Of a DNA stretch of 64,000 nucleotides, positions 1 through 8,603 are shown piece after piece (positions within the stretch are counted from its first letter, which is position 1; every line of letters starts with the position of its first letter). This DNA is from Occultella kanbiaonis (lineage in GTDB: Bacteria > Actinomycetota > Actinomycetes > Actinomycetales > Beutenbergiaceae). The notes beneath the pieces are model-generated. The model was not told the origin of the DNA. It worked only from the letters and a program-made list of their open reading frames with translations, and ran no database searches. The position numbers and the translations under genes were made by a program. The stretch is taken from contig NZ_CP046175.1 of the NCBI RefSeq assembly GCF_009708215.1, positions 3,844,001 to 3,908,000 on the forward strand, in the 5' to 3' direction.

Positions 1-888
1 GACGAGCTGCTCGGCCGGATGCGGTGGTCCGCCGGCGGGATCGAACGGCTGCAGCTGATGCCCGGGCACGCGCGCCGGGTCCGCGACGCCGGCGTCCGGT
101 TCGTGTACGTGGTCACCGGCACCGCCGTGCTGCCCGGGCTGCCCGTCGAGGTCGCCGCCGGGTCCTCGACCACGACCACCGGGGAAGTCCGGGTGCAACC
201 GGGTGACTTCGTGCTGCTGCCCCGGGGCGGCGCCTACGAGGTGCGCACCGACCCGGCCGCCTCCGGGGCGAGCCTGGTGACCGGAACACTGGCACTGGAC
301 GCGGCACCGTTCGAACGCATCACCGACCTGATGCCGGCGGTGCTGTTCAGCTGCGGGTTCCGGCTGGCCGAACCTGCCTACGGCGGCCTGCTGGGCATGA
401 TCGACGCCGAGCTCGCCCGGGCCCGCCCCGGTGGCCCGGCCGTGCTCGACCGGCTGATCGACCTGGTGGTGTCCGCGGCGCTCCGGGCCTGGCTGGAGCG
501 TGGGTGTGCGAGCGCGCAGACCTGGCTCACCCAGTTGCGCGACCCGCAGTTGCGCCGCGCCCTCGAGGCCATCCACGCCGAGCCGGGCTCGCCCTGGACG
601 GTGACCGCGCTCGCCAGGGTCGCGAACGCGTCCCGCTCCCAGTTCGCCGAACGCTTCCGGATCAGTGTGGGTGAGTCCCCGGCCCGGTACGTCACCGGTG
701 TCCGGATGCGCCGGGCCGAGGAGTTGCTGCTGGCCGACCGGCCCGTCAGCGAGATCGCGTTCGGGCTCGGTTACGACTCGGACGAGGGCTTCAGTCGGGC
801 GTTCCGCCGGCACAGCGGCAGCGCCCCCAGCGACTGGCGCCGCTCCCGACGGCGCGCCGCGACGGACGCGGTGCTCACCTCGGCCTGA
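1..888 (+). CDS. AraC-family transcriptional regulator (5' end outside window)
   Basis: DNA-binding regulator. The N-terminal half is a cupin-like sensor domain of the AraC/cupin_6 type (GDFVLLPRGG motif). The C-terminal ~100 residues form a double helix-turn-helix, ending in the AraC signature around 'VSEIAFGLGYDSDEGFSRAF'. The frame is open from base 1 (D-E-L-L-G-R before the first Met at 19), so the true start probably lies upstream and the gene is partial. It faces the MFS gene tail-to-tail with a 36-base gap. Cupin-type AraC regulators beside MFS exporters usually control that exporter; the inducer cannot be read from sequence. Confidence 0.9.
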   Translation, partial: DELLGRMRWSAGGIERLQLMPGHARRVRDAGVRFVYVVTGTAVLPGLPVEVAAGSSTTTTGEVRVQPGDFVLLPRGGAYEVRTDPAASGASLVTGTLALDAAPFERITDLMPAVLFSCGFRLAEPAYGGLLGMIDAELARARPGGPAVLDRLIDLVVSAALRAWLERGCASAQTWLTQLRDPQLRRALEAIHAEPGSPWTVTALARVANASRSQFAERFRISVGESPARYVTGVRMRRAEELLLADRPVSEIAFGLGYDSDEGFSRAFRRHSGSAPSDWRRSRRRAATDAVLTSA

Positions 889-924
889 CCGCTCGAGGCA
901 CCCGCCGCCGTCGGGCGTTCGTGC

Positions 925-2118
925 TCAGCTGGTGCGCACCCGGGAGAAGATGATGGCGCCGAGGGCCGCCGCGATGGCCGCGGCCAGGAACACCGCGCGC
1001 ACGTCGAGGGTGTCGAACAGCAGGCCACCGAACGCGGCACCGAGTGCGATCGAGGTCTGGAACGTGGTGACGGTGAGCGCTCCGCCGCTCTCCAGCCGGT
1101 CCGGCGCCACGTGGCCGAGCCAGGTCTGCACCATCGTGGGGACCGCACCGAAACCGATCCCCCAGGCCGCGATCGCGACGATCGTGACCGGCAGGCTGGT
1201 ACCCGCGACGGCGAGCGCCGCGGTGCCGGCGGCCACCATGATCGGCACGACCACCAGCAGCGGTCGCAGGTGCCGGTCGGCGAGCAGCCCGGCGAGCAGG
1301 TTGCCGACGAAGCTTGCCACCCCGTAGCTCGCGAGCAGCACCGCGAGCAGGCCGGTGGTGATCCCGCCGACCTCGTCAAGCATCGGACGCACGTAGGTGA
1401 ACGCCGCGAAGTGCCCGGTCACCAGCAGCGCGAGCGCGGCGAACCCGACGGCGATGATCGGGGTGGACAGCGTGGTGAGCAGCGGCCGGAGCCCGGAACG
1501 CTCGCCGGCCTCGATCCGCGGGAGCGCGGTGAGCTGCAGGACCAACGTCAGCACCCCGGCGAGCGCGGCACCGAGGAACACCGCCTGCCAGCCGAGCTGC
1601 GCGCCGAGGTAGGCACCGATCGGCACGGCCGCGACCGTGGCCAGCGAGACGCCGGTGTTCACGATCATCATCGCCCGGCCCAACCGCTGCGGCGGCACCA
1701 GCTGCGAGACGACGGCCAACGACAGCGCCCAGAACCCGGACAGGGAGATACCCAGCAGGGCACGCCCGAGGAGCATCAGGGCAAGGTTCGGCACCAGCGC
1801 GACGAGCACGTTCGAGGCGATCGACAGGCCGGTCAGGGCGATCATCACCCAGCGCCGGTCGATCGGGGGCAGGAGCGCCACGATCGCCGGTCCGGCGAGG
1901 ATCCCGGCGACCGCGGTGGCGGTCACCAGCTGCCCCGCGACACCCTCGCTGACGCCGAGATCGGCGGCGATCGGGGTGAGCAGGCTGGCCGGGAGGAACT
2001 CGCTCGCGACGAGCGTGAAGATGCCGAGGCCGAGGGTGACGACGGCCCACCACGAGGCGGGACGGGTGCTGCTCGGTGTGGTGGCCGCGGCGGTGCCGAG
2101 GGTGGTGCCGGTGGACAT
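925..2118 (-). CDS. MFS transporter, drug/sugar efflux (DHA1) type
   Basis: Predicted 397-residue inner-membrane exporter with about twelve hydrophobic helices and the MFS pattern of the AraJ/YdhP-like group: an early 'FTLVASEFLPASLLTPIAADLGVSEG'-type helix 1/loop and a loop 2-3 region containing PPIDRR. I start at the ATG at 2118 because AAGGAG lies just upstream, although the frame is open further. The family exports small molecules by proton antiport; the substrate is unknown. It is probably controlled by the neighbouring AraC regulator, since direct repeats lie in its promoter region. Confidence 0.88.
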   Translation of the reverse strand: MSTGTTLGTAAATTPSSTRPASWWAVVTLGLGIFTLVASEFLPASLLTPIAADLGVSEGVAGQLVTATAVAGILAGPAIVALLPPIDRRWVMIALTGLSIASNVLVALVPNLALMLLGRALLGISLSGFWALSLAVVSQLVPPQRLGRAMMIVNTGVSLATVAAVPIGAYLGAQLGWQAVFLGAALAGVLTLVLQLTALPRIEAGERSGLRPLLTTLSTPIIAVGFAALALLVTGHFAAFTYVRPMLDEVGGITTGLLAVLLASYGVASFVGNLLAGLLADRHLRPLLVVVPIMVAAGTAALAVAGTSLPVTIVAIAAWGIGFGAVPTMVQTWLGHVAPDRLESGGALTVTTFQTSIALGAAFGGLLFDTLDVRAVFLAAAIAAALGAIIFSRVRTS

Positions 2119-2172
2119 GGGACTCCTTGGTGTCTGGGAGACCCCAGCCTCGCCGGTGGCCGCGGCGCGCAC

Positions 2173-2203
2173 CCGACCGTTCCTCGCCGGCAGCCGACCG
2201 TTC
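2173..2203. promoter_or_regulatory. 21-bp-spaced direct repeats, candidate AraC operator
   Basis: CCGACCGTTC occurs at 2173-2182 and again at 2194-2203, a centre spacing of exactly 21 bp (two helical turns). The similarity extends into the flanking TC-GCCGG. AraC-family dimers bind direct-repeat half-sites with this spacing. The repeat lies 55-85 bp upstream of the MFS start. No binding data are available; this is inference. Confidence 0.45.
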
Positions 2204-2297
2204 GTCCGCCGGTTGTACACAGGCGGCGGCCAAGCGGTGTGGAGCGTGCCCCACGCAGACCGGCACCGCACGTCCCGCCGAGCGTGACCTCGGGACG

Positions 2298-3146
2298 TCA
2301 GCTACCGGCTTTCGCCGCAGGTCGAGGCCCCGGCCCCGACCGCGCCGCCGGACCGAACGCGGCCCGCCGGGCCGCCCGGCGCAGCGTGGCCAGCACCGGG
2401 TACCCGGCCACGGCGATCCCCACGGCCGTCGTGATCGCCCGCCCCAGGTCCCAGGGCAGCGAGGTGGCCACGCTGTACAGCAGGAACCGGCGCAGGTTCT
2501 CGCCCACCGGGGCGCCCGCCACGAAGGAGATCTCGGTGCCGCTGCCGATCAGGAACGGCCAGAACGAGAGGTTCAGCGCCGTCCCGAACAGCACGGCGGC
2601 CAGGGCTCCGTACCCGGCCAGGACCGCGATCTCCCACCAGCCCCGCAGCCGGCGGGGCAGCATCCCGGCACCCAGGCCCACCCACGAGGCCGCCAGCATC
2701 TGGAACGGCAGCCACGGTCCCACACCCCCGGTCAGCAGTGCCGAGGCGAAGATCGTCGTGGAGCCGAGCAGGAACCCGAAGCCGGGGCCGAAGACCCGCC
2801 CGCCGAGCACGACCAGGATGAACACGGTCTCCACCCCGCCGGTGCCCGCCGCGAGCGGACGCAGGATGGCCCCGACGGCGCTGAGCAGCCCGAGCACCGC
2901 GATCGCCTTCACGTCCAGACCGCCGTCGTTGACCCCCACCAACAGCACCGCGAGCCCGGCGGCCACCACCAGGGCGAGCACCACCGGGGCGGAGGTGGTG
3001 TCGTCGAGCGCGGCGCCGGCATCGACCAGCAGCGGCCACCCGAACGCCAGCACCCCGAGCGCGGAGGCGAGCACCAGGGTCAGGCCCAACCGGCGCCCGA
3101 TCGGAACCGCGGTCACGTCGCTGCCGATGCCTGCGTCCCACCTCAT
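2298..3146 (-). CDS. ECF transporter substrate-binding (S) component
   Basis: A 282-residue membrane protein with about eight hydrophobic segments and no ATPase motif. It is last in an operon with EcfT and a fused EcfA, so it is the natural candidate for the substrate-capturing S subunit. It is larger than typical 180-200 residue S components, with additional N-terminal helices and a short basic, Pro/Ala-rich tail. The start overlaps the ATPase stop by 4 bp (ATGA). The cobalamin riboswitch heading the operon makes cobalamin or a corrinoid precursor the most likely substrate (CbrT-like role). The substrate is inferred from regulation, not from sequence identity. Confidence 0.75.
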   Translation of the reverse strand: MRWDAGIGSDVTAVPIGRRLGLTLVLASALGVLAFGWPLLVDAGAALDDTTSAPVVLALVVAAGLAVLLVGVNDGGLDVKAIAVLGLLSAVGAILRPLAAGTGGVETVFILVVLGGRVFGPGFGFLLGSTTIFASALLTGGVGPWLPFQMLAASWVGLGAGMLPRRLRGWWEIAVLAGYGALAAVLFGTALNLSFWPFLIGSGTEISFVAGAPVGENLRRFLLYSVATSLPWDLGRAITTAVGIAVAGYPVLATLRRAARRAAFGPAARSGPGPRPAAKAGS

Positions 3147-4801
3147 GGCGGTCCCTCGGCGGCTGCGCCCGCGGCCAGCGCCTCGCGCACGTCCGCGACC
3201 GTGAGCACGCCGACCGGAGCGAGGATCTTCGCCACCTGCGGCGCGAACGTGGGCGAGTCCCGCAGGACCTCCTCGGCCGGGGCGTCGGCGACCACCTCCC
3301 CCTCGGCGAGCAGCACCACCCGACCGGCCACCCGCGCCACGAACTCGACGTCATGGCTGGCCACGAGGATCGTGTGCCCGCCGTCGCGCAGCTCTCCGAG
3401 CGCCGCGACCAGGTGTGCCTTCGCGGTGTAGTCCAGCCCACGGGTCGGTTCGTCCAGCAACAGCACCCGCGGCGTCGCCGCCAGCTGGACGGCCACCGCG
3501 AGGGCGAGCCGCTGCCCCTCGGAGAGGTCACGCGGGTGCCGTGCGGCGTCGATGCCGGGCGTCAGCGAGTCGAGGATCGCGGCGGTGGTCCCGGCCCCGG
3601 CCGCGGCCTGTTCATCGGCGGCTGCGCACTCGGCCGCCACGGTTGGCAGATAGAGCAGGTCCGACGGTGCTTGCGGCACCAGGGCGACCTCGCGCCGCGC
3701 CACCGCTGGGGTGAGCTCCGCCGGGTCGGTGCCGTCGGCCAGGGTCACGGTGCCCCCCGACCGGCGGCCGCGCCCGGAAAGCGCCCAGAGCAGGGAGGAC
3801 TTCCCGGACCCGTTGCGCCCCATCAGGGCCACCACCTCGCCCGCGGGCAGGTCCAGGTCCACGCCCCGCACGGCGTGGGTCGCGCCGTACCGCACGTGCA
3901 GTCCGTCCGCCGCCAGCTTGGCCGCATCGCCCGACGGCGGCTGGTCGGCCCGGTCCTTCGGCGCGCCCGTGCGCGCGGTTCCCGCGGCCAGGCCCGTCCG
4001 GACCCGCTCCCGCAGCGGTCCGGCCACCCGACGTGCATCACGCACCGACAGCGGCAACGGATCCCAGGCCGCCAACCGGCCGAGCTCCACCACCGGTGGC
4101 GCCACCGACGAGTGCGCGAGAACCGCCGCCGGCGCCCCCGCCGTCGCCACGCCGTCGGGCGTCAACGAGATGACCGAGTCGGCGAACTGGACCACGCGTT
4201 CGAGCCGGTGCTCGGCGAGCAGCACGGTGATGCCGGAGTCGTGCACGAGCCGGGTGAGCGCGGCGAGCACGTCCTCCGCGGCGCCCGGATCGAGCGCGGA
4301 CGTGGGTTCGTCCAGGACCAGGATCCGTGGCTGGGCGGTGAGCACCGCCCCGATCGCGACGCGTTGCTGCTCCCCGCCGGAGAGGTCCGCGAGGGCGCGG
4401 CCGCGCAGCGGCGCCAGGCCGAGCAGGTCGAGCACCTCCTCCACGCGCTTGCGCATCAGCGCCGGGGCCACCCCGAGCTGCTCCATCGCGAACGCGAGCT
4501 CCTCCTCGACCGAGTCGGTGACGAACGAGGCGAGCGGGTCCTGCCCCACCACCCCGACCACGTCCGCGAGGTCGCGGGGCAGATGGTCGCGGGTGTCCCT
4601 GCCGGCCACCAGCACGGTGCCGGAGAGCAGACCGCCGCTGAAGTGGGGCACACGGGCGCAGGCCGCCCCGAGCAGCGTCGACTTGCCCGATCCCGTGGGC
4701 CCCACGACCAAGCACAGCTCGCCCTCGCCGACGGTGAAGCTGGCCTCGCGCAACGCCGGCGTGCCGGTGTAGCTGACGGTGACGTCCTGGAACTCGATCA
4801 T
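3143..4801 (-). CDS. ECF transporter fused ATPase subunits (EcfA-EcfA')
   Basis: A 552-residue protein with two ABC ATPase domains in one chain. The first has Walker A GPTGSGKST at ~34-42, signature LSGGEQQR and Walker B ILVLDEPTS. The second has Walker A GRNGSGKSS at ~326-334, a divergent signature LSEGQRLAL and Walker B VLLLDEPT. Energy-coupling-factor transporters normally use two separate ATPases; fused forms are common in actinobacteria. I start at the ATG at 4801, which overlaps the EcfT stop by 4 bp, although the frame extends 99 codons upstream into EcfT. It powers vitamin uptake with the EcfT and S subunits on either side. Confidence 0.92.
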   Translation of the reverse strand: MIEFQDVTVSYTGTPALREASFTVGEGELCLVVGPTGSGKSTLLGAACARVPHFSGGLLSGTVLVAGRDTRDHLPRDLADVVGVVGQDPLASFVTDSVEEELAFAMEQLGVAPALMRKRVEEVLDLLGLAPLRGRALADLSGGEQQRVAIGAVLTAQPRILVLDEPTSALDPGAAEDVLAALTRLVHDSGITVLLAEHRLERVVQFADSVISLTPDGVATAGAPAAVLAHSSVAPPVVELGRLAAWDPLPLSVRDARRVAGPLRERVRTGLAAGTARTGAPKDRADQPPSGDAAKLAADGLHVRYGATHAVRGVDLDLPAGEVVALMGRNGSGKSSLLWALSGRGRRSGGTVTLADGTDPAELTPAVARREVALVPQAPSDLLYLPTVAAECAAADEQAAAGAGTTAAILDSLTPGIDAARHPRDLSEGQRLALAVAVQLAATPRVLLLDEPTRGLDYTAKAHLVAALGELRDGGHTILVASHDVEFVARVAGRVVLLAEGEVVADAPAEEVLRDSPTFAPQVAKILAPVGVLTVADVREALAAGAAAEGPP

Positions 4802-5919
4802 CGGGTGCTCCGCCCGGGCAGCACGGCGGGGAGCGCGGCGGCGCCGGCCGCGATCACGCCGCTCAGGGGCAGCGTTGGCCAGGTCAGCGGGCTCAGCGAC
4901 GCCGAGACCGAGGCGGGTTCGAGCGCCGCTCCGAGACCGATCGCCACGGCCGCCACCACGCCACACACCGCAACGAGGCTCTCCGGCAGCCCCCACGGGT
5001 CGGGCCGGTAGCGCGTCCGGCGTACCTGTCGCCCGGCCAGCACCGAGGCCACCACGGCGATGGCCGCGCCGGCCGCCAGCAGCGGCGGGCCGAGCCACTC
5101 CGGCGCGGTGCCGTCCAGCAGGCCGTACGTGCCGATCAGGCCGGCCAGCAGGGCCACGACCAGCAGCGCGCCCACCCGGCGGTCACCGCCGGGCCGATGG
5201 CCGCGGGCATACCCACGGGAATCCATCGAGGCGGCGAGGGCGAGCGCCTGATCGAGGGCGTCCTGCAGCACCGGGATGAGCCGGCCGGCGAACGCCCGCG
5301 GCCCGCGCCCGTCCAGGCCGCGCAGCAGCTGCGCCCGGCGCACCCGAGCGACGGCGGAGAACAGCTGCGGGGTCACGCTCACCGCGATCACGACGGCGGT
5401 GCCGATGTGATGCAGGGAGGCTGGCAGGCTCCGCAGCGCCCGCTTCGGGTTCGCCAGCGCGTTCGCGGCGCCGAACGTGATGATCAGGGCGGCCAGGCGC
5501 AGGCCGGCGTAGATCGCACCGAGCAGCCCGGCGGCGTGCACCGGACCGAGCAGCTCGATGCTGTCCACCCAGCCGGGCAGCGGTATTCGGGGCAGGTCCA
5601 CCAGCACACGGCTGCCGTCGGGCAGCCCGACGAGCAGGTAGAAGGCAACCCGCACGGCGATCACCGCCAGGCCGAGCCACAGGTAGGCGCCGAATGCGCG
5701 CGCCCACGGTGAGTCGTCCCGCCGGGTCACCACCACCAGGATCACGGCGGCGAGCAACAGCGCGATCACCAGCGGATTCAGGGTGCGGCTCAGCGCCACC
5801 GCGATACCCGCACCCCAGGCCCACCAGGCCAGTGGGTGCAGGGATACCGCGGTGTGCCGCTCGGTCGACGCCGGACCCGGGACCGGCGGCGGCCCGGCGC
5901 TGCGCTGCAGGGTGGTCAT
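4798..5919 (-). CDS. ECF transporter transmembrane coupling protein EcfT
   Basis: A 373-residue membrane protein of the CbiQ/EcfT family. It has hydrophobic helices in both halves and the Ala-Arg-Gly-type coupling region 'AASMDSRGYARG', which in this family contacts the grooves of the two ATPases. It is longer than the usual ~260 residues because of additional C-terminal helices. The stop overlaps the ATPase start by 4 bp. It lies 13 bp downstream of the secreted-protein gene and is presumably expressed from the same riboswitch-controlled transcript. Confidence 0.9.
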   Translation of the reverse strand: MTTLQRSAGPPPVPGPASTERHTAVSLHPLAWWAWGAGIAVALSRTLNPLVIALLLAAVILVVVTRRDDSPWARAFGAYLWLGLAVIAVRVAFYLLVGLPDGSRVLVDLPRIPLPGWVDSIELLGPVHAAGLLGAIYAGLRLAALIITFGAANALANPKRALRSLPASLHHIGTAVVIAVSVTPQLFSAVARVRRAQLLRGLDGRGPRAFAGRLIPVLQDALDQALALAASMDSRGYARGHRPGGDRRVGALLVVALLAGLIGTYGLLDGTAPEWLGPPLLAAGAAIAVVASVLAGRQVRRTRYRPDPWGLPESLVAVCGVVAAVAIGLGAALEPASVSASLSPLTWPTLPLSGVIAAGAAALPAVLPGRSTR

Positions 5920-5932
5920 GGCCGGACGGTGC

Positions 5933-6601
5933 TCAGTCCCCCCGCTGGGCGGTGCGGCGGCGCGTCACCAGGACGGCCACCAGGCCGAGGACGATGACCG
6001 CGGCGATCCCGGCGACCACCCCGACCGGCACGCCGGAGCCCGCCTCCTCGGCCTCGGCATCCGTCGTGGACTCGGTCGGCTCGCCCGATCCGTCCGTGGT
6101 CTCGGCAGCAGCCTCGGCCGCGGCCGCAACGTCGGCGGAGGTCACGGTGGGACCGGCGCTGCCGTCGAAGTAGCGCCAGCCCTCGTAGCCGCCCACCGCG
6201 GGGTCGGCCTCGTCCGCACCCACGGTCGCGCTCACCCAGTCGGCGCCCGGTTCGGCGGTCCAGTAGGACCAGAAGTTCCCGTCGAACTCGGTGGGGCAGG
6301 GATCGGGCAGGCTGTCGATCGTGCAGATCAGACCCGGGGTGGAGTCCGCGGGCGTGAAGCCTGCGAGCTCCAGCGCCTCTCGGCCCGACGTCGGGTCACC
6401 CTCGGCGCAGCCCGCCTCCACCTCACCGCCGACGTCGGTGAAGTCGACCACGACGGTGACGCCCTGGTCCGCCGTCAGGCAGGCGCCCGCGGGGGCCGGT
6501 CCGGCCTCCGCGCCGGCGGCGGTCGGCAGGACGGTGAGCAGGCCGAGTCCGATCGCGGCCGCGGCCGCGATACGGGTCACGGGGCGCTTGGGGTGTTTCA
6601 T
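5933..6601 (-). CDS. Secreted, membrane-anchored protein of a B12-transport operon (SCO2322-like)
   Basis: A 222-residue exported protein. It has a basic N-terminus plus hydrophobic signal segment ending near AGAEAG, and a central ~130-residue extracellular domain with two Cys pairs and the motif 'FWSYWTAEPG...GYEGWRYF'. An Ala/Glu/Thr-rich linker follows, then a C-terminal helix and an RRR tail. The WSYW / EG-(W/F)-R-(Y/F) pattern recalls the small exported proteins next to ECF transporters in Streptomyces; I recall these as 'SCO2322 family' and could not check it. The start at 6601 is preceded by GGAAGG. It is the first gene behind the cobalamin riboswitch, so it may capture extracellular corrinoid; that role is inference. 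Confidence 0.7.
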   Translation of the reverse strand: MKHPKRPVTRIAAAAAIGLGLLTVLPTAAGAEAGPAPAGACLTADQGVTVVVDFTDVGGEVEAGCAEGDPTSGREALELAGFTPADSTPGLICTIDSLPDPCPTEFDGNFWSYWTAEPGADWVSATVGADEADPAVGGYEGWRYFDGSAGPTVTSADVAAAAEAAAETTDGSGEPTESTTDAEAEEAGSGVPVGVVAGIAAVIVLGLVAVLVTRRRTAQRGD

Positions 6602-6684
6602 GGTGGAGCCTTCCGGGAGGGGGTCCGCGGGGTGGGCCCGCTCCCCCGGATCCCGGGCATGAGCGCACGGGACGAGGACTCGGG

Positions 6685-6846
6685 CTCCTCCCGCAGTCCA
6701 CGACGGGTCGAGCCTTCGATCCCGAGCAGGTGATCCGGCTCGTCGCCCGCACCGGTGCTGCGGGCGACCCACGGTTGCGGGACAGCGCCGGTTTCGGACC
6801 GGCTTCCCCTGACCTCGAGTCGACTGATTGTGTTGGCTGGAGTCTA
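6685..6846 (-). promoter_or_regulatory. Cobalamin (B12) riboswitch and promoter
   Basis: Read on the minus strand, 6810-6771 contains GGGGAAGCCGGTCCGAAACC followed by GGCGCTGTCCCGCAACCGTG. This is the conserved core of cobalamin riboswitches (GGGAA-CCGGT-AA-CCGG-CTG-CCCGCAAC-GT). A degenerate B12-box, GAGCCGGATCACCTGC, follows at 6741-6726. CTCGGG at 6726-6721 can pair with CCCGAG near 6684-6679, closing or extending the element. A -10-like TAGACT sits at 6846-6841, placing a transcript start near 6834. The element ends ~85 bases before the first ATG at 6601. It should switch off the ECF operon when adenosylcobalamin is plentiful. Confidence 0.88.
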
Positions 6847-6900
6847 CGGCCGTGCGGCGGAGACCGTGCGCAGGTGTGGCGGCGGTGGCATGCTCCAGGG

Positions 6901-7449
6901 ATGGCCAGCATCTCGACCGGCACCGGGGACGACGGCACCACCGGCCTGTTCCTCGGTGGCCGGGTCTCCAAACGGGACGCCCAGGTCGAGGCCGGCGGCG
7001 ACCTCGACGAGACCGTCGCGGTGCTCGGGGTCGCGCGGGCCGCCTGCCAGGACAGCGAACTGGCCGCCCTCGTGCTGCGGCTGCAGCGCGAGCTCTTCGT
7101 CTGTGGCGCCGACCTGTCCACGAATCCGTTCCACCGGGACCGGCTCGAACCGGGGATCTCGCTGGTGACGTCGGAGATGGTGACGGCACTGGAGACCCTC
7201 ATGGACGAGCTCCTGGAGCAGCGCCCGCTCCGGCCCGTGTTCATCGTGCCGGGCTCGAACCAGGTCAGCGCGGCCCTCGACCACGCCCGCACCGTGGTTC
7301 GCCGGGCGGAGCGCCACGTGGTCGCCGCGCGCGCCTCGGGCGTCGAGGTGAACCCGCAGCTGTCCACGTACGTGAACCGGTTCTCGGACCTGCTCTTCGT
7401 CCTGGCCAGGCACGCCGGCGGCGAGGACGAGCCGGCCAGCCACGACTGA
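6901..7449 (+). CDS. Cob(I)yrinic acid a,c-diamide / cob(I)alamin adenosyltransferase, PduO type
   Basis: A 182-residue enzyme that transfers the adenosyl group of ATP to cob(I)alamin to make coenzyme B12. The PduO-type signature is visible: TGDDGTTGLFLGGRVSKRD at the N-terminus (ATP site), then 'EAGGDLDETVAVLG', 'LQRELFVCGADLSTNP' and a C-terminal four-helix-bundle region 'LSTYVNRFSDLLFVLAR'. The length fits the family (~180-190). I start at the ATG at 6901, where homology begins. It is divergent from the riboswitch-controlled ECF operon, which strengthens the case that the operon imports corrinoids. Confidence 0.92.
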   Translation: MASISTGTGDDGTTGLFLGGRVSKRDAQVEAGGDLDETVAVLGVARAACQDSELAALVLRLQRELFVCGADLSTNPFHRDRLEPGISLVTSEMVTALETLMDELLEQRPLRPVFIVPGSNQVSAALDHARTVVRRAERHVVAARASGVEVNPQLSTYVNRFSDLLFVLARHAGGEDEPASHD

Positions 7450-7482
7450 CCCGAGCGGCGCAGGTATCGGTCGGGACGACGA

Positions 7483-7515
7483 GGGGCGCCTCCGGCGGTG
7501 ACCGGAAGGCGCCCC
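7483..7515. terminator. Bidirectional hairpin terminator between convergent genes
   Basis: GGGGCGCCTCCGG (7483-7495) pairs with CCGGAAGGCGCCCC (7502-7515) with a single bulge and a 6-base loop. It sits in the 75-bp gap between the convergent adenosyltransferase and sugar isomerase genes. There is no U-tract, as is common for GC-rich actinobacterial terminators. Confidence 0.7.
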
Positions 7516-7524
7516 TGCTGGGTG

Positions 7525-8529
7525 TCAGCGGGTGCTGAACGCGGCGTCGAACGCGGCCTCGGGCGCGTCGAACGCGAACTTCTTGACGAACTCGAGGGCC
7601 TCCGGCGCGCCCACCAGGCGGTCCATCCCGGCGTCCTCCCACTCCACCGAGATCGGTCCGTCGTAACCGATGTGGTTGAGGGCGCGGAAGGCGTCCTCCC
7701 ACGGCACGTCCCCGTGCCCGGTCGAGACGAAGTCCCAACCGCGGCGCGGGTCCGACCAGGGCAGGTGCGAGGACAGCCGTCCGTTTCGCCCGTTCGTCAT
7801 GCGCAGCTTCGTGTCCTTGCAGTCCACATGGTAGATCCGGTCCGCGAAGTCGACGAGGAACGAGACCGGGTCGATCTGCTGCCAGACCATGTGGCTCGGG
7901 TCCCAGTTCAGGCCGAACGCCTCCCGGTGGCCGATCGCCTCGAGGGTGCGCACCGTGGACCAGTAGTCGTACGCGATCTCGCTGGGGTGCACCTCGTGGG
8001 CGAACCGGACGCCGACCTCGTCGAACACGTCAAGGATCGGGTTCCACCGGTCCGCGAAGTCCTGGTAGCCGGCCTCGATGATCTCGTCGCGCACGGGCGG
8101 GAACATCGCCACGTACTTCCAGATCGCCGAGCCGGTGAAGCCGACCACGGTCTTGACACCGAGCCGGGCGGCGGCGCGCGCGGTGTTCTTCATCTCCTCG
8201 GCGGCCCGTTGCCGGACGCCCTCGGCGTCGCCGTCGCCCCAGATGGAGTCGGGGAGCATCTCACGGTGCCGGATGTCGATGGGATCGTCGCAGACTGCCT
8301 GGCCCTTGAGGTGGTTGGAGATGGCCCACACCTTCAGGTCGTACCGGGCCAGCAGATCCAGCTTCTCCTGGACGTACTCGTCGTCGGTAGCGGCGCGGTT
8401 CGGGTCCAGGTGATCGCCCCAACAGGCGATCTCCAGTCCGTCGTAGCCCCACTCGCTGGCGAGCCGGGCCACCTCCTCGAAGGGGAGGTCCGCCCACTGT
8501 CCGGTGAACAGGGTGATCGGTCGTGCCAT
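7525..8529 (-). CDS. Sugar phosphate isomerase/epimerase family (xylose isomerase-like TIM barrel)
   Basis: A 334-residue TIM-barrel protein of the AP-endonuclease-2 / sugar isomerase superfamily. Likely metal ligands are spread through 'HEVHPSEIA', 'NWDPSHM', 'HVDCKDTK' and 'VEWED'. Members act as hydroxypyruvate, inosose or tagatose-type isomerases/epimerases or as 2-keto-inositol dehydratases; the exact substrate cannot be told here. I chose the ATG at 8529, which has GAGGAG ~12 bases upstream, over the long upstream open frame. It is last in the sugar ABC transporter operon, with a Gfo/Idh dehydrogenase before it, a pairing typical of cyclitol or sugar-acid catabolism. Confidence 0.85.
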   Translation of the reverse strand: MARPITLFTGQWADLPFEEVARLASEWGYDGLEIACWGDHLDPNRAATDDEYVQEKLDLLARYDLKVWAISNHLKGQAVCDDPIDIRHREMLPDSIWGDGDAEGVRQRAAEEMKNTARAAARLGVKTVVGFTGSAIWKYVAMFPPVRDEIIEAGYQDFADRWNPILDVFDEVGVRFAHEVHPSEIAYDYWSTVRTLEAIGHREAFGLNWDPSHMVWQQIDPVSFLVDFADRIYHVDCKDTKLRMTNGRNGRLSSHLPWSDPRRGWDFVSTGHGDVPWEDAFRALNHIGYDGPISVEWEDAGMDRLVGAPEALEFVKKFAFDAPEAAFDAAFSTR

Positions 8530-8603
8530 GGGAATACTGCTCCTCGTTGCGGGTTGTCTTCGGTCGGTTCGTGCTGGTCGGTGGTGTCGCTGGTCGGGCG
8601 TGG

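Noticed and set aside
2119-2271. N-terminal extension of the MFS protein to 2271
   Set aside because: The extension is basic and unlike any MFS N-terminus, while ATG 2118 has a good Shine-Dalgarno sequence.
1111-3204. Very long open frame (~697 codons) on the plus strand across the MFS and ECF S-component genes
   Set aside because: It is antisense to two well-supported genes, is dominated by Arg/Gly/Gln/His and has no domain; a typical high-GC shadow frame.
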